Notes: generated by a model not told the origin, from the sequence alone. DNA of 45,113 bases from Sulfurimonas sp. (GCA_027013295.1 JALUXP010000093.1:1-45113), one strand, 5' to 3'. Counted from the stretch's first letter, positions 25,669-34,189 are shown. Translations and numbers: made by a program.

Positions 25669-26960
25669 TGGATAGAGTTGAGTTACTCTCCCCTGCAGGG
25701 ACTTTAGAGAAGTTAAAAATTGCTTTTGATTTTGGTGCTGATGCAGTCTATGGTGGAGTGAGTCACTTTTCTCTTCGCATCCGTTCTGGAAAGGAGTTCT
25801 CTTTTGAAGATTTTGAGGAGGGCATCAGCTATGCTCATTCGCGTGGTAAAAAAATCTATGCAACCATCAATGGTTTCCCCTTTAATTCGCAACTTTCACT
25901 TTTAAAAAAACATATTTTAAAGATGGCTGCGTTAGCTCCAGATGCTTTCATCGTAGCTACCCCAGGTGTACTCAAACTTTGCCATCAACTCGCTCCGCAA
26001 ATCCCTTTGCATCTCTCAACACAAGCCAATGTTATGAATGTTCTTGATGCACAAGTTTATGTCGATATGGGTGCAACTCGTATCATCACAGCTAGAGAGA
26101 TAAGTCTTAAAGACTTAGTGGAGATAAAAAAAGAGTTACCAGATTTGGAACTTGAAGTATTTGTTCATGGCTCTATGTGTTTTGCGTACAGCGGAAGATG
26201 CCTTATCTCAACACTCCAAAGTGGACGCGTACCCAACCGCGGAAGCTGTGCAAATGACTGTAGATTTGAATACGAAATGTACGCAGCTAACCCTGAGACA
26301 GGGACACTTTTTCGACTTGAAGAGGATGAGGGTGTGGGGACATACATTATGAATGCAAAAGACTTAAACCTTGCTTCACATATGAAAGAGATACTTGATA
26401 GTGGAGTGGTTGACTCTGTGAAGATAGAGGGGCGTACAAAAACTGCTTATTATGCAGCGACAACGGCAAAAGCGTATCGCATGGCAATAGATGATTATTA
26501 TGCTGGAGAGTTTGATGAGCAAAAATACCAATACGAACTCCAGTCTCTGCAAAATCGTGGTTACACAGATGCTTACTTAGTGTCTCGACCTTTTGAGAGA
26601 AATGACACACAAAGCTTAGATTTTTCCATGCAACTAGGCACCCATCAAGTGAGTGGACAAGTCACGGAAGATGGGACACACTTTATGTGCAAGTATAAAA
26701 CCCTACCAAATGATGAACTTGAGATTGTAGCTCCTTTTGATGCAAAGATTAAGTTAGTTGACAATGATGTTGGCTCTATCTATGAGAGAGAGGGGAAAGT
26801 CTATCTCAAACTCAAACAACTTCTAGCCTTAAATGGAAAGATTTTAGAATCTGTCCATAGTGGAAATACTAATCCCATAACACTTCCAAGTTCCTTGCCC
26901 CCATATACTTTTTTAAGAGTGGCTTCAACCCAGGAAATGGGTACGAATCCAAAGAAATAG
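25668..26960 (+). CDS. trhP: U32-family protein, probable tRNA U34 hydroxylase TrhP
   Basis: The 430-aa product belongs to the U32 family and aligns most closely with TrhP (YegQ), which makes 5-hydroxyuridine at tRNA position 34, not with a true collagenase. It starts VELLSPAGTLEKLKIAFDFG and has ADAVYGG, HLSTQANVMN and the U32 signature EVFVHGSMCFAYSGRC. The cysteines of MCFAYSGRC and GSCANDC are likely Fe-S ligands. SVKIEGRTKTAYY follows. It overlaps cheZ by 1 nt, so the two are translationally coupled although functionally unrelated. Confidence 0.85.
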   Translation: MDRVELLSPAGTLEKLKIAFDFGADAVYGGVSHFSLRIRSGKEFSFEDFEEGISYAHSRGKKIYATINGFPFNSQLSLLKKHILKMAALAPDAFIVATPGVLKLCHQLAPQIPLHLSTQANVMNVLDAQVYVDMGATRIITAREISLKDLVEIKKELPDLELEVFVHGSMCFAYSGRCLISTLQSGRVPNRGSCANDCRFEYEMYAANPETGTLFRLEEDEGVGTYIMNAKDLNLASHMKEILDSGVVDSVKIEGRTKTAYYAATTAKAYRMAIDDYYAGEFDEQKYQYELQSLQNRGYTDAYLVSRPFERNDTQSLDFSMQLGTHQVSGQVTEDGTHFMCKYKTLPNDELEIVAPFDAKIKLVDNDVGSIYEREGKVYLKLKQLLALNGKILESVHSGNTNPITLPSSLPPYTFLRVASTQEMGTNPKK

Positions 26961-26969
26961 AAATTAATG

Positions 26970-26975
26970 TATAAT
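26970..26975 (+). promoter_or_regulatory. Probable -10 for purE
   Basis: TATAAT lies 29 nt before the purE ATG, with a GAAGAGG ribosome site between. Confidence 0.45.
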
Positions 26976-27003
26976 TTTGAAAATAAAATAGAGAAGAGGC
27001 AAG

Positions 27004-27504
27004 ATGAAATTTGTATCAATAATAATGGGTTCTAAGAGTGACTTTGAGGTGATGAAATCATGTTCAGACACATTTGAAGCATTTGGTGTAAACTATGAGA
27101 TGATTATCTCTTCAGCACACCGCTCTCCTGAGAGAACAGCTGAATATATAAAAACCGCCGAAGCTAAGGGTTCTCAATGTTTTATAGCAGCAGCTGGTAT
27201 GGCTGCACATTTAGCAGGTGTACTTTCATCAAAAACTGTTAAACCTATCATCGGTGTACCTATGAGTGCATCGGCACTTAGCGGCATAGATGCACTTCTC
27301 TCCACAGTACAGATGCCAGCTGGAATGCCAGTTGCTACAGTAGCCATAGGAAAAGCAGGTGCTATCAACTCAGCCTACTTAGCGATGCAGATGTTAGCAC
27401 TAAACAATGAAGAGTTGAGTGTAAAGTTAAAAGAAGATAGGATCAGTAAAGCAAAAAAGGTTGAGATGGATTCTATGGAGATTGAGACCATAATCGAACT
27501 ATAA
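27004..27504 (+). CDS. purE: N5-carboxyaminoimidazole ribonucleotide mutase PurE
   Basis: Class I PurE converts N5-CAIR to CAIR in purine synthesis. The 166-aa product has the active-site motifs [33 protein letters not shown] and [11 protein letters not shown]. No purK is adjacent. Length is normal. Confidence 0.96.
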   Translation: MKFVSIIMGSKSDFEVMKSCSDTFEAFGVNYEMIISSAHRSPERTAEYIKTAEAKGSQCFIAAAGMAAHLAGVLSSKTVKPIIGVPMSASALSGIDALLSTVQMPAGMPVATVAIGKAGAINSAYLAMQMLALNNEELSVKLKEDRISKAKKVEMDSMEIETIIEL

Positions 27505-27514
27505 GTAAGTCTTG

Positions 27515-27589
27515 ATGGTACTAGTACCATGGGCTTCCTGCCGAAGGAAACTAAGCGTTAGCGTAAACAAAGGGATTTGTTCCTTTGTT
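27515..27589. repeat. Palindrome and hairpin downstream of purE
   Basis: ATGGTACTAGTACCAT (27515-27530) is a perfect 16-bp palindrome. Farther on, AACAAAGG (27566-27573) pairs with CCTTTGTT (27582-27589) over 8 nt. Between them lies TAAGCGTTAGCGTAA. The hairpin may terminate purE transcription; the 16-bp palindrome could be a protein site. Confidence 0.5.
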
Positions 27590-27644
27590 GTACTTATAAT
27601 GAAAGAGGTTCCCTTAAATTTATGAAATAAATTAAAGGATGAGT

Positions 27645-28115
27645 ATGAAGTGGATGCGTGATGAAGAGTATATGGAGTTAACGGGTTTAGATTTGGATTC
27701 TATAGAAGATATGTGTGACCGTGGGAAACTCACTGTCAAAGTTGAAGATGGTGTGCGTTACATAGACCCCTCAAAAGGGACAAGCACAGTTGTTCCTGCA
27801 AAGCTTCAAGAACTCTCTGCGCGTAATACAAGTGAACTTGTTGTGCAACCAGAGTTCATAGAAAAAACAATAGGCACGATCATCAACTTACATGAGAAAG
27901 TATTAGACTCCAAGGATGAGACACTTGAAGCAGTACGCGCTGAAAATAGTTTTTTAAAAGAAGCACTTAACTCACTTCAAGAGTTATATGATGAAGACAG
28001 AAAAACTATAGCTACACTCACAGAGCAGTTAAAACTTTCTCAACATGAGGTCGAATTTATGAGAAGAAAATATAAAATGATGTGGAACAAGGCAATCGAC
28101 GAGCATACTAAATAG
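27645..28115 (+). CDS. DUF3972-like protein of unknown function
   Basis: The product is 156 aa from the ATG at 27645, six bases after an AAAGG site; the ATG at 27639 is too close to it. The N-terminal 45 residues look like a MerR/excisionase-type helix-turn-helix (YMELTGLDLDSIEDMCDRGKL then VRYIDPSKG). A long coiled coil follows (about 75-145). This is the layout of DUF3972 proteins of Campylobacter and Helicobacter, commonly near purE. The function is not known; DNA or membrane anchoring by the coiled coil are possibilities. Confidence 0.7.
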   Translation: MKWMRDEEYMELTGLDLDSIEDMCDRGKLTVKVEDGVRYIDPSKGTSTVVPAKLQELSARNTSELVVQPEFIEKTIGTIINLHEKVLDSKDETLEAVRAENSFLKEALNSLQELYDEDRKTIATLTEQLKLSQHEVEFMRRKYKMMWNKAIDEHTK

Positions 28116-28118
28116 ACT

Positions 28119-28184
28119 AAAATGAGCTAAGCTCATTTTGACGGCATGGACTAAAGTCCCTACAACCCCCTAAAGCTACAAAAA
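28119..28184 (+). repeat. Palindromic repeat element, copy A
   Basis: The element has three parts: a 9-bp hairpin (AAAATGAGC, loop TAA, GCTCATTTT at 28119-28139), a short hairpin GGACT-AA-AGTCC at 28148-28159, and a conserved 25-nt tail at 28159-28183 containing ACCCCCTAAAGCTAC. The tail matches copy B (36648-36672, opposite orientation) at 24 of 25 positions. The hairpin directly follows the DUF3972 stop and probably also terminates it. Confidence 0.65.
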
Positions 28185-28202
28185 TAAATTTTTGAGAATA
28201 TA

Positions 28203-29060
28203 ATGACTATAGATAAAGAGTGTATTGAGTGCATCATTAACCAAAGTGTTAAAGTTTCACAAGCGATAGCTGCTGATGAAAATCTCTCCAAAAAATTAAC
28301 CACTACTGTTCGCAATATGTCAAAAGATTTTTCTTTTAACGATACACCTCCAGAGATCGCTTCCTATGTTTACGAGAAGATGGCTCTTCTAGCAAATAAA
28401 ACTGACCTTTATGATGCAGTGAAAGCTCTCTCAACACAAAAAGCTCTCTCTTTTGTCCCTTTAGTCAAAGAGCATCTTAAAAACTCTCACGATAAACTTC
28501 TCACGGCAACCAAAACAGCAGTCGCTGGAAATGTCATAGACTTAGCTGCTGCTGTAGAATTTGACTTGGAAGAGGAATTGGAAAAGATTTATGATGTCGA
28601 TTTTACCTATGATGATTTGGAGAGTTTGAGATTAGAACTGCAAAGTGCTAAGAGTGTCTTAGTGATTGGCGATAATGTAGGGGAACATATCTTTGACTAT
28701 GTTTTTATCCAGACACTTCAAAACTTATATCCTAAGATAGAGTTCTCTTATATGGTGAGAGGTAACCCTATCATCAATGATGTTACGATGAAAGAAGCAT
28801 TAGAAGCTGGTTTTGACAAGCTTTGTAACTTAGTAGATAGTGGTGTAAATACACCAGGGTTTACTTATGAAAGAGCATCTTCACAAGCTAAAAAACTTTT
28901 TGATGAAGCAGACTTAGTGATAAGCAAGGGGATGGGAAATTATGAATGTATGAGTCCATCTCATAGAAAAGATATCTGTTTTTTACTCAAAGTAAAGTGC
29001 AATGTAGTTGCTGCATCTCTAGGTAAAAATCTTGGTGATATTGTTTGTAAAATGGTCTAA
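28203..29060 (+). CDS. DUF89 (ARMT1-like) family protein
   Basis: This 285-aa protein belongs to the DUF89 family of metal-dependent phosphatases. The N-terminal cysteine pair (ECIECIINQ) is typical of the prokaryotic subgroup. Later come VIGDNVGEHIFD, the conserved Asp-Asn metal site, VRGNPIINDVT and VISKGMGNYEC. Eukaryotic relatives remove damaged sugar phosphates or act on carboxyl groups; the bacterial substrate is not established. Its stop overlaps that of the M6-associated gene by 4 nt (convergent). Confidence 0.85.
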   Translation: MTIDKECIECIINQSVKVSQAIAADENLSKKLTTTVRNMSKDFSFNDTPPEIASYVYEKMALLANKTDLYDAVKALSTQKALSFVPLVKEHLKNSHDKLLTATKTAVAGNVIDLAAAVEFDLEEELEKIYDVDFTYDDLESLRLELQSAKSVLVIGDNVGEHIFDYVFIQTLQNLYPKIEFSYMVRGNPIINDVTMKEALEAGFDKLCNLVDSGVNTPGFTYERASSQAKKLFDEADLVISKGMGNYECMSPSHRKDICFLLKVKCNVVAASLGKNLGDIVCKMV

Positions 29061-29425
29061 TGGTGATTTACATAATCCATTTTAAGTCTATTTGCCTCTC
29101 TTTTTTTTCTCCACAACTTTAGAACAGATTTTGTTGAGAGAGAGTGTGCATTACGGCTGCTAGCTCTTTTTACTCCACTAATATATTTTTTACCAGATGG
29201 GGCTAGGCTATTGCCTCTTATCTCTGCAAGTTCATAGTTTTTTGTAACTGGGTTATACCGAAGTATCTCACCATCGGCACTCTCTATCCAATGCAAGTGT
29301 TCATCACCCCTTGGATGTCCACTAAATATCTCACCGTTTTTTTGTGTATAAACTCTTGATCCGTCTCTTGCTGGTGCACTAAAGAGTACACTTACTAAGG
29401 TAAATAAGATAAATATATATTTCAT
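29057..29425 (-). CDS. Small secreted protein resembling an M6 protease N-terminal module
   Basis: This 122-aa protein has a signal peptide (about 1-16, cleaved after LFSA). Residues 20-82 show the pattern found at the N-terminus of many M6-family proteases: DGSRVYTQKNGE, GDEHLHWIESADGEIL, RYNPVTKNYELAEI and GNSLAPSGKKY. The rest is basic and low in structure. It starts 8 nt after the stop of the M6 protease gene, so it is the second gene of that operon. I infer that it acts in trans as a pro-region, inhibitor or folding partner. It could instead be a fragment of a duplicated protease. Confidence 0.7.
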   Translation of the reverse strand: MKYIFILFTLVSVLFSAPARDGSRVYTQKNGEIFSGHPRGDEHLHWIESADGEILRYNPVTKNYELAEIRGNSLAPSGKKYISGVKRASSRNAHSLSTKSVLKLWRKKREANRLKMDYVNHH

Positions 29426-29433
29426 AATTTCTC

Positions 29434-30723
29434 CTAATTTATATCTAAAGTCATGGCAACACCTTGCGCACTTATGTTTGAGATATTTGCATCTGCTGTA
29501 TATAGTGCATCAACATTGCCACTGTAAAAAAGAGTATTCCCGTTGCCATTTTTACCACCATCTACATAACCACCCTGTTTTGCATCAACTATACTGACAC
29601 CTTTGTTGTTCTTATCTGCATTGACACTATTGTTATCAAGATATGCTTGTGTGGTTTTTGTGTCATCTATCTCCCAGATAGCAAGCCCTCCGCTAAAGTT
29701 GCCATCAAGAAAGTAGAAACCCTTATCGTAGCCACTATTGTCTCTGTTTTCAAGCAAGTAGTATTTTGAGCCATTTTGTACTTTTACTACATTGTAACTT
29801 GTGAGTGAAGTTGCATTCATCACCTTTGTCCCTTTTGTCTCATCTGGCATTACCCACTTGTTATAGACTTTAGACCAAGCACTCATATGTACAGGGGATT
29901 CTCCAGGATACTGTGTATCATTAGCATACGCCCAAATCCCTGCACCCATCAAGCCAAAAGCACCTATCCCTCCACCAAAGTAAAGGTCCGGAAGGTTAAA
30001 AGCAGAGTGACCTAACTCGTGAGCAATGATACCAATAGTTGCATCATGGGGTGCATGAATATCATGTTTTTCTCCAAAAAGTGCAAAATTACCCTGACCG
30101 CTACATTTTAGAAGGCTTACTCCATCAACAATGGGTGCTATGGAACTATCATCAATACAGCCTTTTTGTGCCCAGATGCCGTTGGTAACATGTTGTCCCT
30201 CATAAGCATCTTCATAACCAGCGATGATAAAAGTGATGAGAAGTTCATCGTAGCTAATATAGCCATCTCCATTATTGTCATAAGCACTAAAAGAGATTTT
30301 ATTTTTTAGTGCACTTAAGGCTAAGGCTAGATCTGGATAGATATTTGCTATATTTTCAGCATTTGGATGATTTTTTCCTAGATTGATAGAGGCTATTCCG
30401 TTGCACCCAGTTGCTTCAGAAAATTCAAATTGATTTTGACTTATTTCTCGATAATAATTGTTAAGTTGTCCTTGTTTTTTCCCAAAAATTTTTGAAGCCC
30501 AAGTTGTTAAATCTGAAGAAATTTGAACATTTTTGTAACTAAGAAGAACAACAAGCATCGGTCTATCTGTCGCACTACTAACAGTTGTTATCTTGGAACT
30601 AGCACACTGGCTTGAAAAAGGGATGGAAGCTGTATAGATATTTGTCACAGCACTCTGATTTGCATCATTCGAACAGCTATTGAGAAACAATAAAGAGAAA
30701 AATAATAACAATAACTGACTCAT
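29434..30723 (-). CDS. M6-family metalloprotease, predicted lipoprotein
   Basis: This 429-aa surface or periplasmic protease has a lipobox LNSC (lipidated Cys17). The M6 zinc motif HELGHSAFNLPD lies at 235-246, giving ligands His235, His239 and Asp246 with catalytic Glu236. An EF-hand-like calcium loop DNNGDGYISYDE lies at 149-160. After the catalytic domain, GLMGAGIWAY provides the Met-turn and PVHMSAWSK follows. The usual N-terminal M6 pro-module is absent and appears to be encoded by the next gene. SD AAGG precedes the ATG. The promoter shares a symmetric -10 with the divergent barrel gene. Confidence 0.88.
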   Translation of the reverse strand: MSQLLLLFFSLLFLNSCSNDANQSAVTNIYTASIPFSSQCASSKITTVSSATDRPMLVVLLSYKNVQISSDLTTWASKIFGKKQGQLNNYYREISQNQFEFSEATGCNGIASINLGKNHPNAENIANIYPDLALALSALKNKISFSAYDNNGDGYISYDELLITFIIAGYEDAYEGQHVTNGIWAQKGCIDDSSIAPIVDGVSLLKCSGQGNFALFGEKHDIHAPHDATIGIIAHELGHSAFNLPDLYFGGGIGAFGLMGAGIWAYANDTQYPGESPVHMSAWSKVYNKWVMPDETKGTKVMNATSLTSYNVVKVQNGSKYYLLENRDNSGYDKGFYFLDGNFSGGLAIWEIDDTKTTQAYLDNNSVNADKNNKGVSIVDAKQGGYVDGGKNGNGNTLFYSGNVDALYTADANISNISAQGVAMTLDIN

Positions 30724-30742
30724 TTTAAACCTTGTATTCTTT

Positions 30743-30755
30743 ATTATACTATAAT
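30743..30755. promoter_or_regulatory. Symmetric divergent -10 between protease and barrel genes
   Basis: ATTATA, a central C, and TATAAT form a 13-bp palindrome, so a perfect TATAAT reads on each strand (minus at 30743-30748, plus at 30750-30755) within the 38-nt gap between two divergent genes. One RNA polymerase could face either way, but not both at once. Confidence 0.55.
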
Positions 30756-30761
30756 CGTGTT

Positions 30762-31352
30762 ATGAAAATGTTAATCATAATTTTATCTACACTTTTAAGC
30801 CTAAGTCTTTTTGCAAATGATGACAATAATGTAAGTGCAGATGCTGGAAAAAGAGCTGGTTTTTTTGTAGGGCTTAGTGCTGGGTTCGCTTACCAGAATA
30901 TGAACTTTTTAAGTAACTCGAAGTCAGAAAGAGAAGACTTATATAGTGGTGCTAGTAGCAGTTTTAAGGCTGGTCTTTTTTTAGATGAGCATTTTGCAAT
31001 TTTTTATAGTAACTATACAACTTTTTTTAGTGCACCATATAAAAATGCTAACTCATATACAGATAAAATATATCTTGATACACTTAGCGGTATAGGGGTG
31101 AGCTATTTTTTTACCGAGAATAAGAGTTATTTTATCTCAGGAAGTGTAGGCAGTGCTATATTTAACACATTAGGTAAAAATAATTTAAACTTTGGAAGTG
31201 CCTATTTACTCTCTTTTGGATATGAATTAGATAACAATATAAATATAGAACTCGTTGTAAAAAAAGCAAGCAAGTACAACTCTCGAGAGTATGATTTTTT
31301 GTCCGTAGATGCACAAAGTACGCAAATCTTGGTTGGTTATACATTTTATTAG
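30762..31352 (+). CDS. Outer-membrane beta-barrel protein, divergent from M6 protease
   Basis: The product is 196 aa from the ATG at 30762; the signal peptide MKMLIIILSTLLSLSLFA supports this over a TTG at 30732. Strands such as AGFFVGLSAGFAYQN, SYFISGSVGSAIF and AYLLSFGYELD end in the aromatic ILVGYTFY, the typical barrel terminus. No ribosome site precedes the ATG, and the plus-strand -10 ends only 7 nt before it, so the transcript may be leaderless. Function unknown; the divergent M6 gene suggests a surface role. Confidence 0.75.
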   Translation: MKMLIIILSTLLSLSLFANDDNNVSADAGKRAGFFVGLSAGFAYQNMNFLSNSKSEREDLYSGASSSFKAGLFLDEHFAIFYSNYTTFFSAPYKNANSYTDKIYLDTLSGIGVSYFFTENKSYFISGSVGSAIFNTLGKNNLNFGSAYLLSFGYELDNNINIELVVKKASKYNSREYDFLSVDAQSTQILVGYTFY

Positions 31353-31355
31353 TGC

Positions 31356-31361
31356 TATAAT
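31356..31361 (+). promoter_or_regulatory. Extended -10 for cvfB
   Basis: TGCTATAAT, a TGn-extended -10, lies 27-35 nt before the cvfB ATG, immediately after the preceding stop. Confidence 0.5.
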
Positions 31362-31387
31362 GTCATAAATAAAAAACGGAAAAACCT

Positions 31388-32245
31388 ATGCAAAAAAAAG
31401 TACAAAATGAGCATTTAGAGCTCGGACAACTCAACATACTTCGTGTTGAGCGATACTCCCCTCACGGTCTGCATCTTCATGCACTTGATGAAAAAGATGT
31501 CTTGCTTCCAAAAGCTTATGAGACAAAAGAGATGGTTGTTGACTCTTTAGTAGATGTGTTTTTATACACAGATAGTGAGGATAGACTCATCGCTACGACA
31601 CTTAAACCAAAGGCGATGCTTGATGAGTTTGCTTTTTTTGAAGTTGTAGATGTAGCAAAATTTGGTGCTTTTGTGGACTGGGGACTTTTAAAAGACCTGC
31701 TTGTTCCAAACATGCTCCAGCGTAGTCCTTTCAAAGTGGGTGAGAAACGCTTTTTAAAAGTGATCTATGATGAAAAAACACATAGGCTTGTAGGAACTGA
31801 AAAAACACAATCATATTTTAAAGAAAAGCCAAAAGGTCTTAAACTGCATCAAGCGGTAAAGATTGTCATCATTGCCAAAACTCCACTTGGTTTTAAATGT
31901 ATAGTTGAGAATAAATACGAAGGTCTTATCTACAAAAATGAGGTATTTGAAGCACTTGATATTGCTCAAGAGCGACAAGCGTTTATAAAAGCAGTGCGTA
32001 AAGATGGTGGTATAGATATTAAGCTACAAGCAAGTGGTGCTGTGAAAAAAACTGATGATGCACAGAAGGTTTTAGAGATATTAAAACAAAACGGTGGTAA
32101 AATGCCCTACAACTATAAAAGTGATGCAGATCTCATCAAAGATGTTTTCTCTTTAAGTAAAAAAGCATATAAGCGTTCACTCACAAAACTGCAAGATGAT
32201 GAACTCATCGAAGTTAAAGATACGGGAATATATATAAAGGGCTAA
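31388..32245 (+). CDS. cvfB: CvfB/YitL-type S1-domain RNA-binding protein
   Basis: This 285-aa protein matches the CvfB family: tandem S1-like barrels (GQLNILRVERYSPHGLHL; EVVDVAKFGAFVDWGLLKDLLVP; QAVKIVIIAKTPLGFKCIVE) followed by a winged-helix C-terminus (LQDDELIEVKDTGIYIK). CvfB binds RNA and influences virulence factor expression in Staphylococcus; here the target is unknown. The PlsC-like gene begins 4 nt after its stop, so they share a message. Confidence 0.88.
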   Translation: MQKKVQNEHLELGQLNILRVERYSPHGLHLHALDEKDVLLPKAYETKEMVVDSLVDVFLYTDSEDRLIATTLKPKAMLDEFAFFEVVDVAKFGAFVDWGLLKDLLVPNMLQRSPFKVGEKRFLKVIYDEKTHRLVGTEKTQSYFKEKPKGLKLHQAVKIVIIAKTPLGFKCIVENKYEGLIYKNEVFEALDIAQERQAFIKAVRKDGGIDIKLQASGAVKKTDDAQKVLEILKQNGGKMPYNYKSDADLIKDVFSLSKKAYKRSLTKLQDDELIEVKDTGIYIKG

Positions 32246-32249
32246 GCAT

Positions 32250-32936
32250 ATGACATTCAATCAAATAAAAATGGCACTCTATTCAACCTTTCTTACAAAT
32301 TGGTATGGGTTGAAACTGAGAAAACTAAAAACTTTAAAAGAGCAAAAAACTGTGAGAGCACAATATTGTGCCTCTTTACTTGAAACTCTCAATATAGAAG
32401 TAAAAGTGATCAATGAACAAAATATTCCGCAAACTGGAAACTACCTTTTAGCATCAAACCATCGTACAATCATTGATCCACTGATAGTAGAAGTTGCTAC
32501 AAGATTCCATAATATACAGGGCTATTGGATATCAAAAAAAGAGCTTTATGACTCTTTTTTCTTTGGTTTATTTGTAAGAAATGCTGGCACTCTTTTGATA
32601 GATCGTGAAGCATCACAAATGAGTGCTTTTTTCAAAGAGATCAAGGAAAAAGTAAAAGAGGGTGATAGTATCTACATCTTCCCAGAGGGTACAAGAAACA
32701 AATCTGATGAGCCTTTAGGGGAGTTTAAATCAGGATCACAGCTTATAGCCATAAAAAATCGCCTTGATATCCTACCCATATATATTCGTAATCGTGCAGA
32801 TAAAATCTTAGAAGATGCTATTGCTGATTCTAGCGTGAGAAGAGTTGTTGAAGTTGAGTTTGGTGACTTGATAAGTTATAAGGATAGAGAATTACCACTT
32901 CAAGAGGCATATAAGAAAACATTTAATATAACTTAA
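32250..32936 (+). CDS. plsC: 1-acyl-sn-glycerol-3-phosphate acyltransferase family protein
   Basis: This 228-aa acyltransferase has the catalytic HX4D (His71 and Asp76 in NHRTIIDPL) and the glycerol-phosphate-binding FPEGTRNKS. It probably makes phosphatidic acid in the inner membrane. The N-terminal stretch is amphipathic rather than clearly transmembrane. Family assignment is secure; the exact substrate is inferred. Confidence 0.85.
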   Translation: MTFNQIKMALYSTFLTNWYGLKLRKLKTLKEQKTVRAQYCASLLETLNIEVKVINEQNIPQTGNYLLASNHRTIIDPLIVEVATRFHNIQGYWISKKELYDSFFFGLFVRNAGTLLIDREASQMSAFFKEIKEKVKEGDSIYIFPEGTRNKSDEPLGEFKSGSQLIAIKNRLDILPIYIRNRADKILEDAIADSSVRRVVEVEFGDLISYKDRELPLQEAYKKTFNIT

Positions 32937-32937
32937 C

Positions 32938-32943
32938 TATAAT
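32938..32943 (+). promoter_or_regulatory. Probable -10 for trpB
   Basis: TATAAT lies 29 nt before the trpB ATG, starting 1 nt after the preceding gene; an AAGGA ribosome site follows. Confidence 0.45.
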
Positions 32944-32971
32944 ATTTAAAATGAATATTAAGGAATGTTAG

Positions 32972-34189
32972 ATGTCAAAGTCATATTTAGAATCACACCC
33001 AGATGAAAATGGTTTTTTTGGAAAATTTGGTGGTGCTTTTCTACCACCACCATTAGAAGGTCCCTTTGCTGAGATCACCAAAGAGTATCAACGGCTTAAA
33101 AATGACCCTGAATTTATAGCTGAACTTAAATATGTTCGTAAACACTATCAAGGTCGTCCAACTCCCATCTCCTATGCTAAAAATCTCACCGAACATTGTG
33201 GGGGTGCAAAAATCTTTTTAAAGCGAGAAGATTTGAATCACTCAGGTGCACATAAACTCAACCACTGTATGGCAGAAGTTATCCTTGCTAAAAAGCTTGG
33301 TAAAACTAAGGTTATAGCCGAGACTGGTGCTGGTCAGCATGGGGTTGCTTTAGCTACTGCGGCGGCATACTTTGGTTTAGAATGTGAAATCCATATGGGA
33401 CAAGTTGACATAGAAAAGGAGCATCCAAATGTAGTGCGTATGAAGATTCTTGGTGCGAAAGTTATCCCTGCAACCCATGGGCTTCAAACACTCAAAGAAG
33501 CGGTTGACAGTGCCTTTGAAGCGTATGTACCTCAGGCAGATACAGCTCTTTTTTGTATAGGAAGTGTTGTTGGTCCACACCCTTTCCCGCTGATGGTAAG
33601 AGATTTCCAATCAGTAGTAGGGCATGAGGCGAAAGAACAGTTTTTAGAGATGGAAGATGCCTTGCCAAATCATGTAGTGGCCTGTGTAGGTGGTGGCTCA
33701 AACGCTATGGGAATCTTTGCTGGTTTCATTGATGAAGAAGAGGTGAACCTTACGGGAGTAGAGCCGATGGGGCGTGGCGATAAACTAGGTGAACATGCTG
33801 CTTCACTTACTTATGGAGAAGAAGGCATTATGCATGGTTTTAATTCTATCATGCTCAAAGATGCCAAAGGTGAACCAGCTCCTGTTTATTCTATAGGGAG
33901 CGGGATTGATTATCCATCTGTTGGACCAGAACAAGCCTATCTTTCTTCGATAGGGCGTACCACTGTCGGTCTATGCAATGATGAAGAAGCAGTTGATGCT
34001 TTTTATAAACTCTCACAACTAGAAGGCATCATCCCAGCCTTAGAGTCTGCTCACGCTGTAGCTTATGCTATGAAGTTAGCTAAAGAGATAGGACCAGAGA
34101 AAACTATACTCATCAATCTTAGTGGACGCGGAGACAAAGATATTGATTTTGTTGTAGAGCATCATCGTGTTCCAAATGCAAAGTTTTAA
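32972..34189 (+). CDS. trpB: Tryptophan synthase beta chain, stand-alone
   Basis: TrpB makes tryptophan from indole and serine using pyridoxal phosphate. The 405-aa product has the PLP lysine Lys95 in SGAHKLNH, the catalytic glutamate in AETGAGQHG, the phosphate loop GGGSNAMG and the C-terminal HEGI-like [13 protein letters not shown]. It is TrpB1-like, not the longer TrpB2 type. The usual GAHKTN/NN is changed to GAHKLNH. No trpA or other trp genes are nearby, so this may be a second copy or a salvage enzyme. It is preceded by its own -10. Confidence 0.93.
   Translation: MSKSYLESHPDENGFFGKFGGAFLPPPLEGPFAEITKEYQRLKNDPEFIAELKYVRKHYQGRPTPISYAKNLTEHCGGAKIFLKREDLNHSGAHKLNHCMAEVILAKKLGKTKVIAETGAGQHGVALATAAAYFGLECEIHMGQVDIEKEHPNVVRMKILGAKVIPATHGLQTLKEAVDSAFEAYVPQADTALFCIGSVVGPHPFPLMVRDFQSVVGHEAKEQFLEMEDALPNHVVACVGGGSNAMGIFAGFIDEEEVNLTGVEPMGRGDKLGEHAASLTYGEEGIMHGFNSIMLKDAKGEPAPVYSIGSGIDYPSVGPEQAYLSSIGRTTVGLCNDEEAVDAFYKLSQLEGIIPALESAHAVAYAMKLAKEIGPEKTILINLSGRGDKDIDFVVEHHRVPNAKF

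Noticed and set aside
25668-26960. Annotation of the U32 protein as a secreted collagenase
   Set aside because: There is no signal peptide, and the motifs match the tRNA-modifying TrhP/YegQ group.
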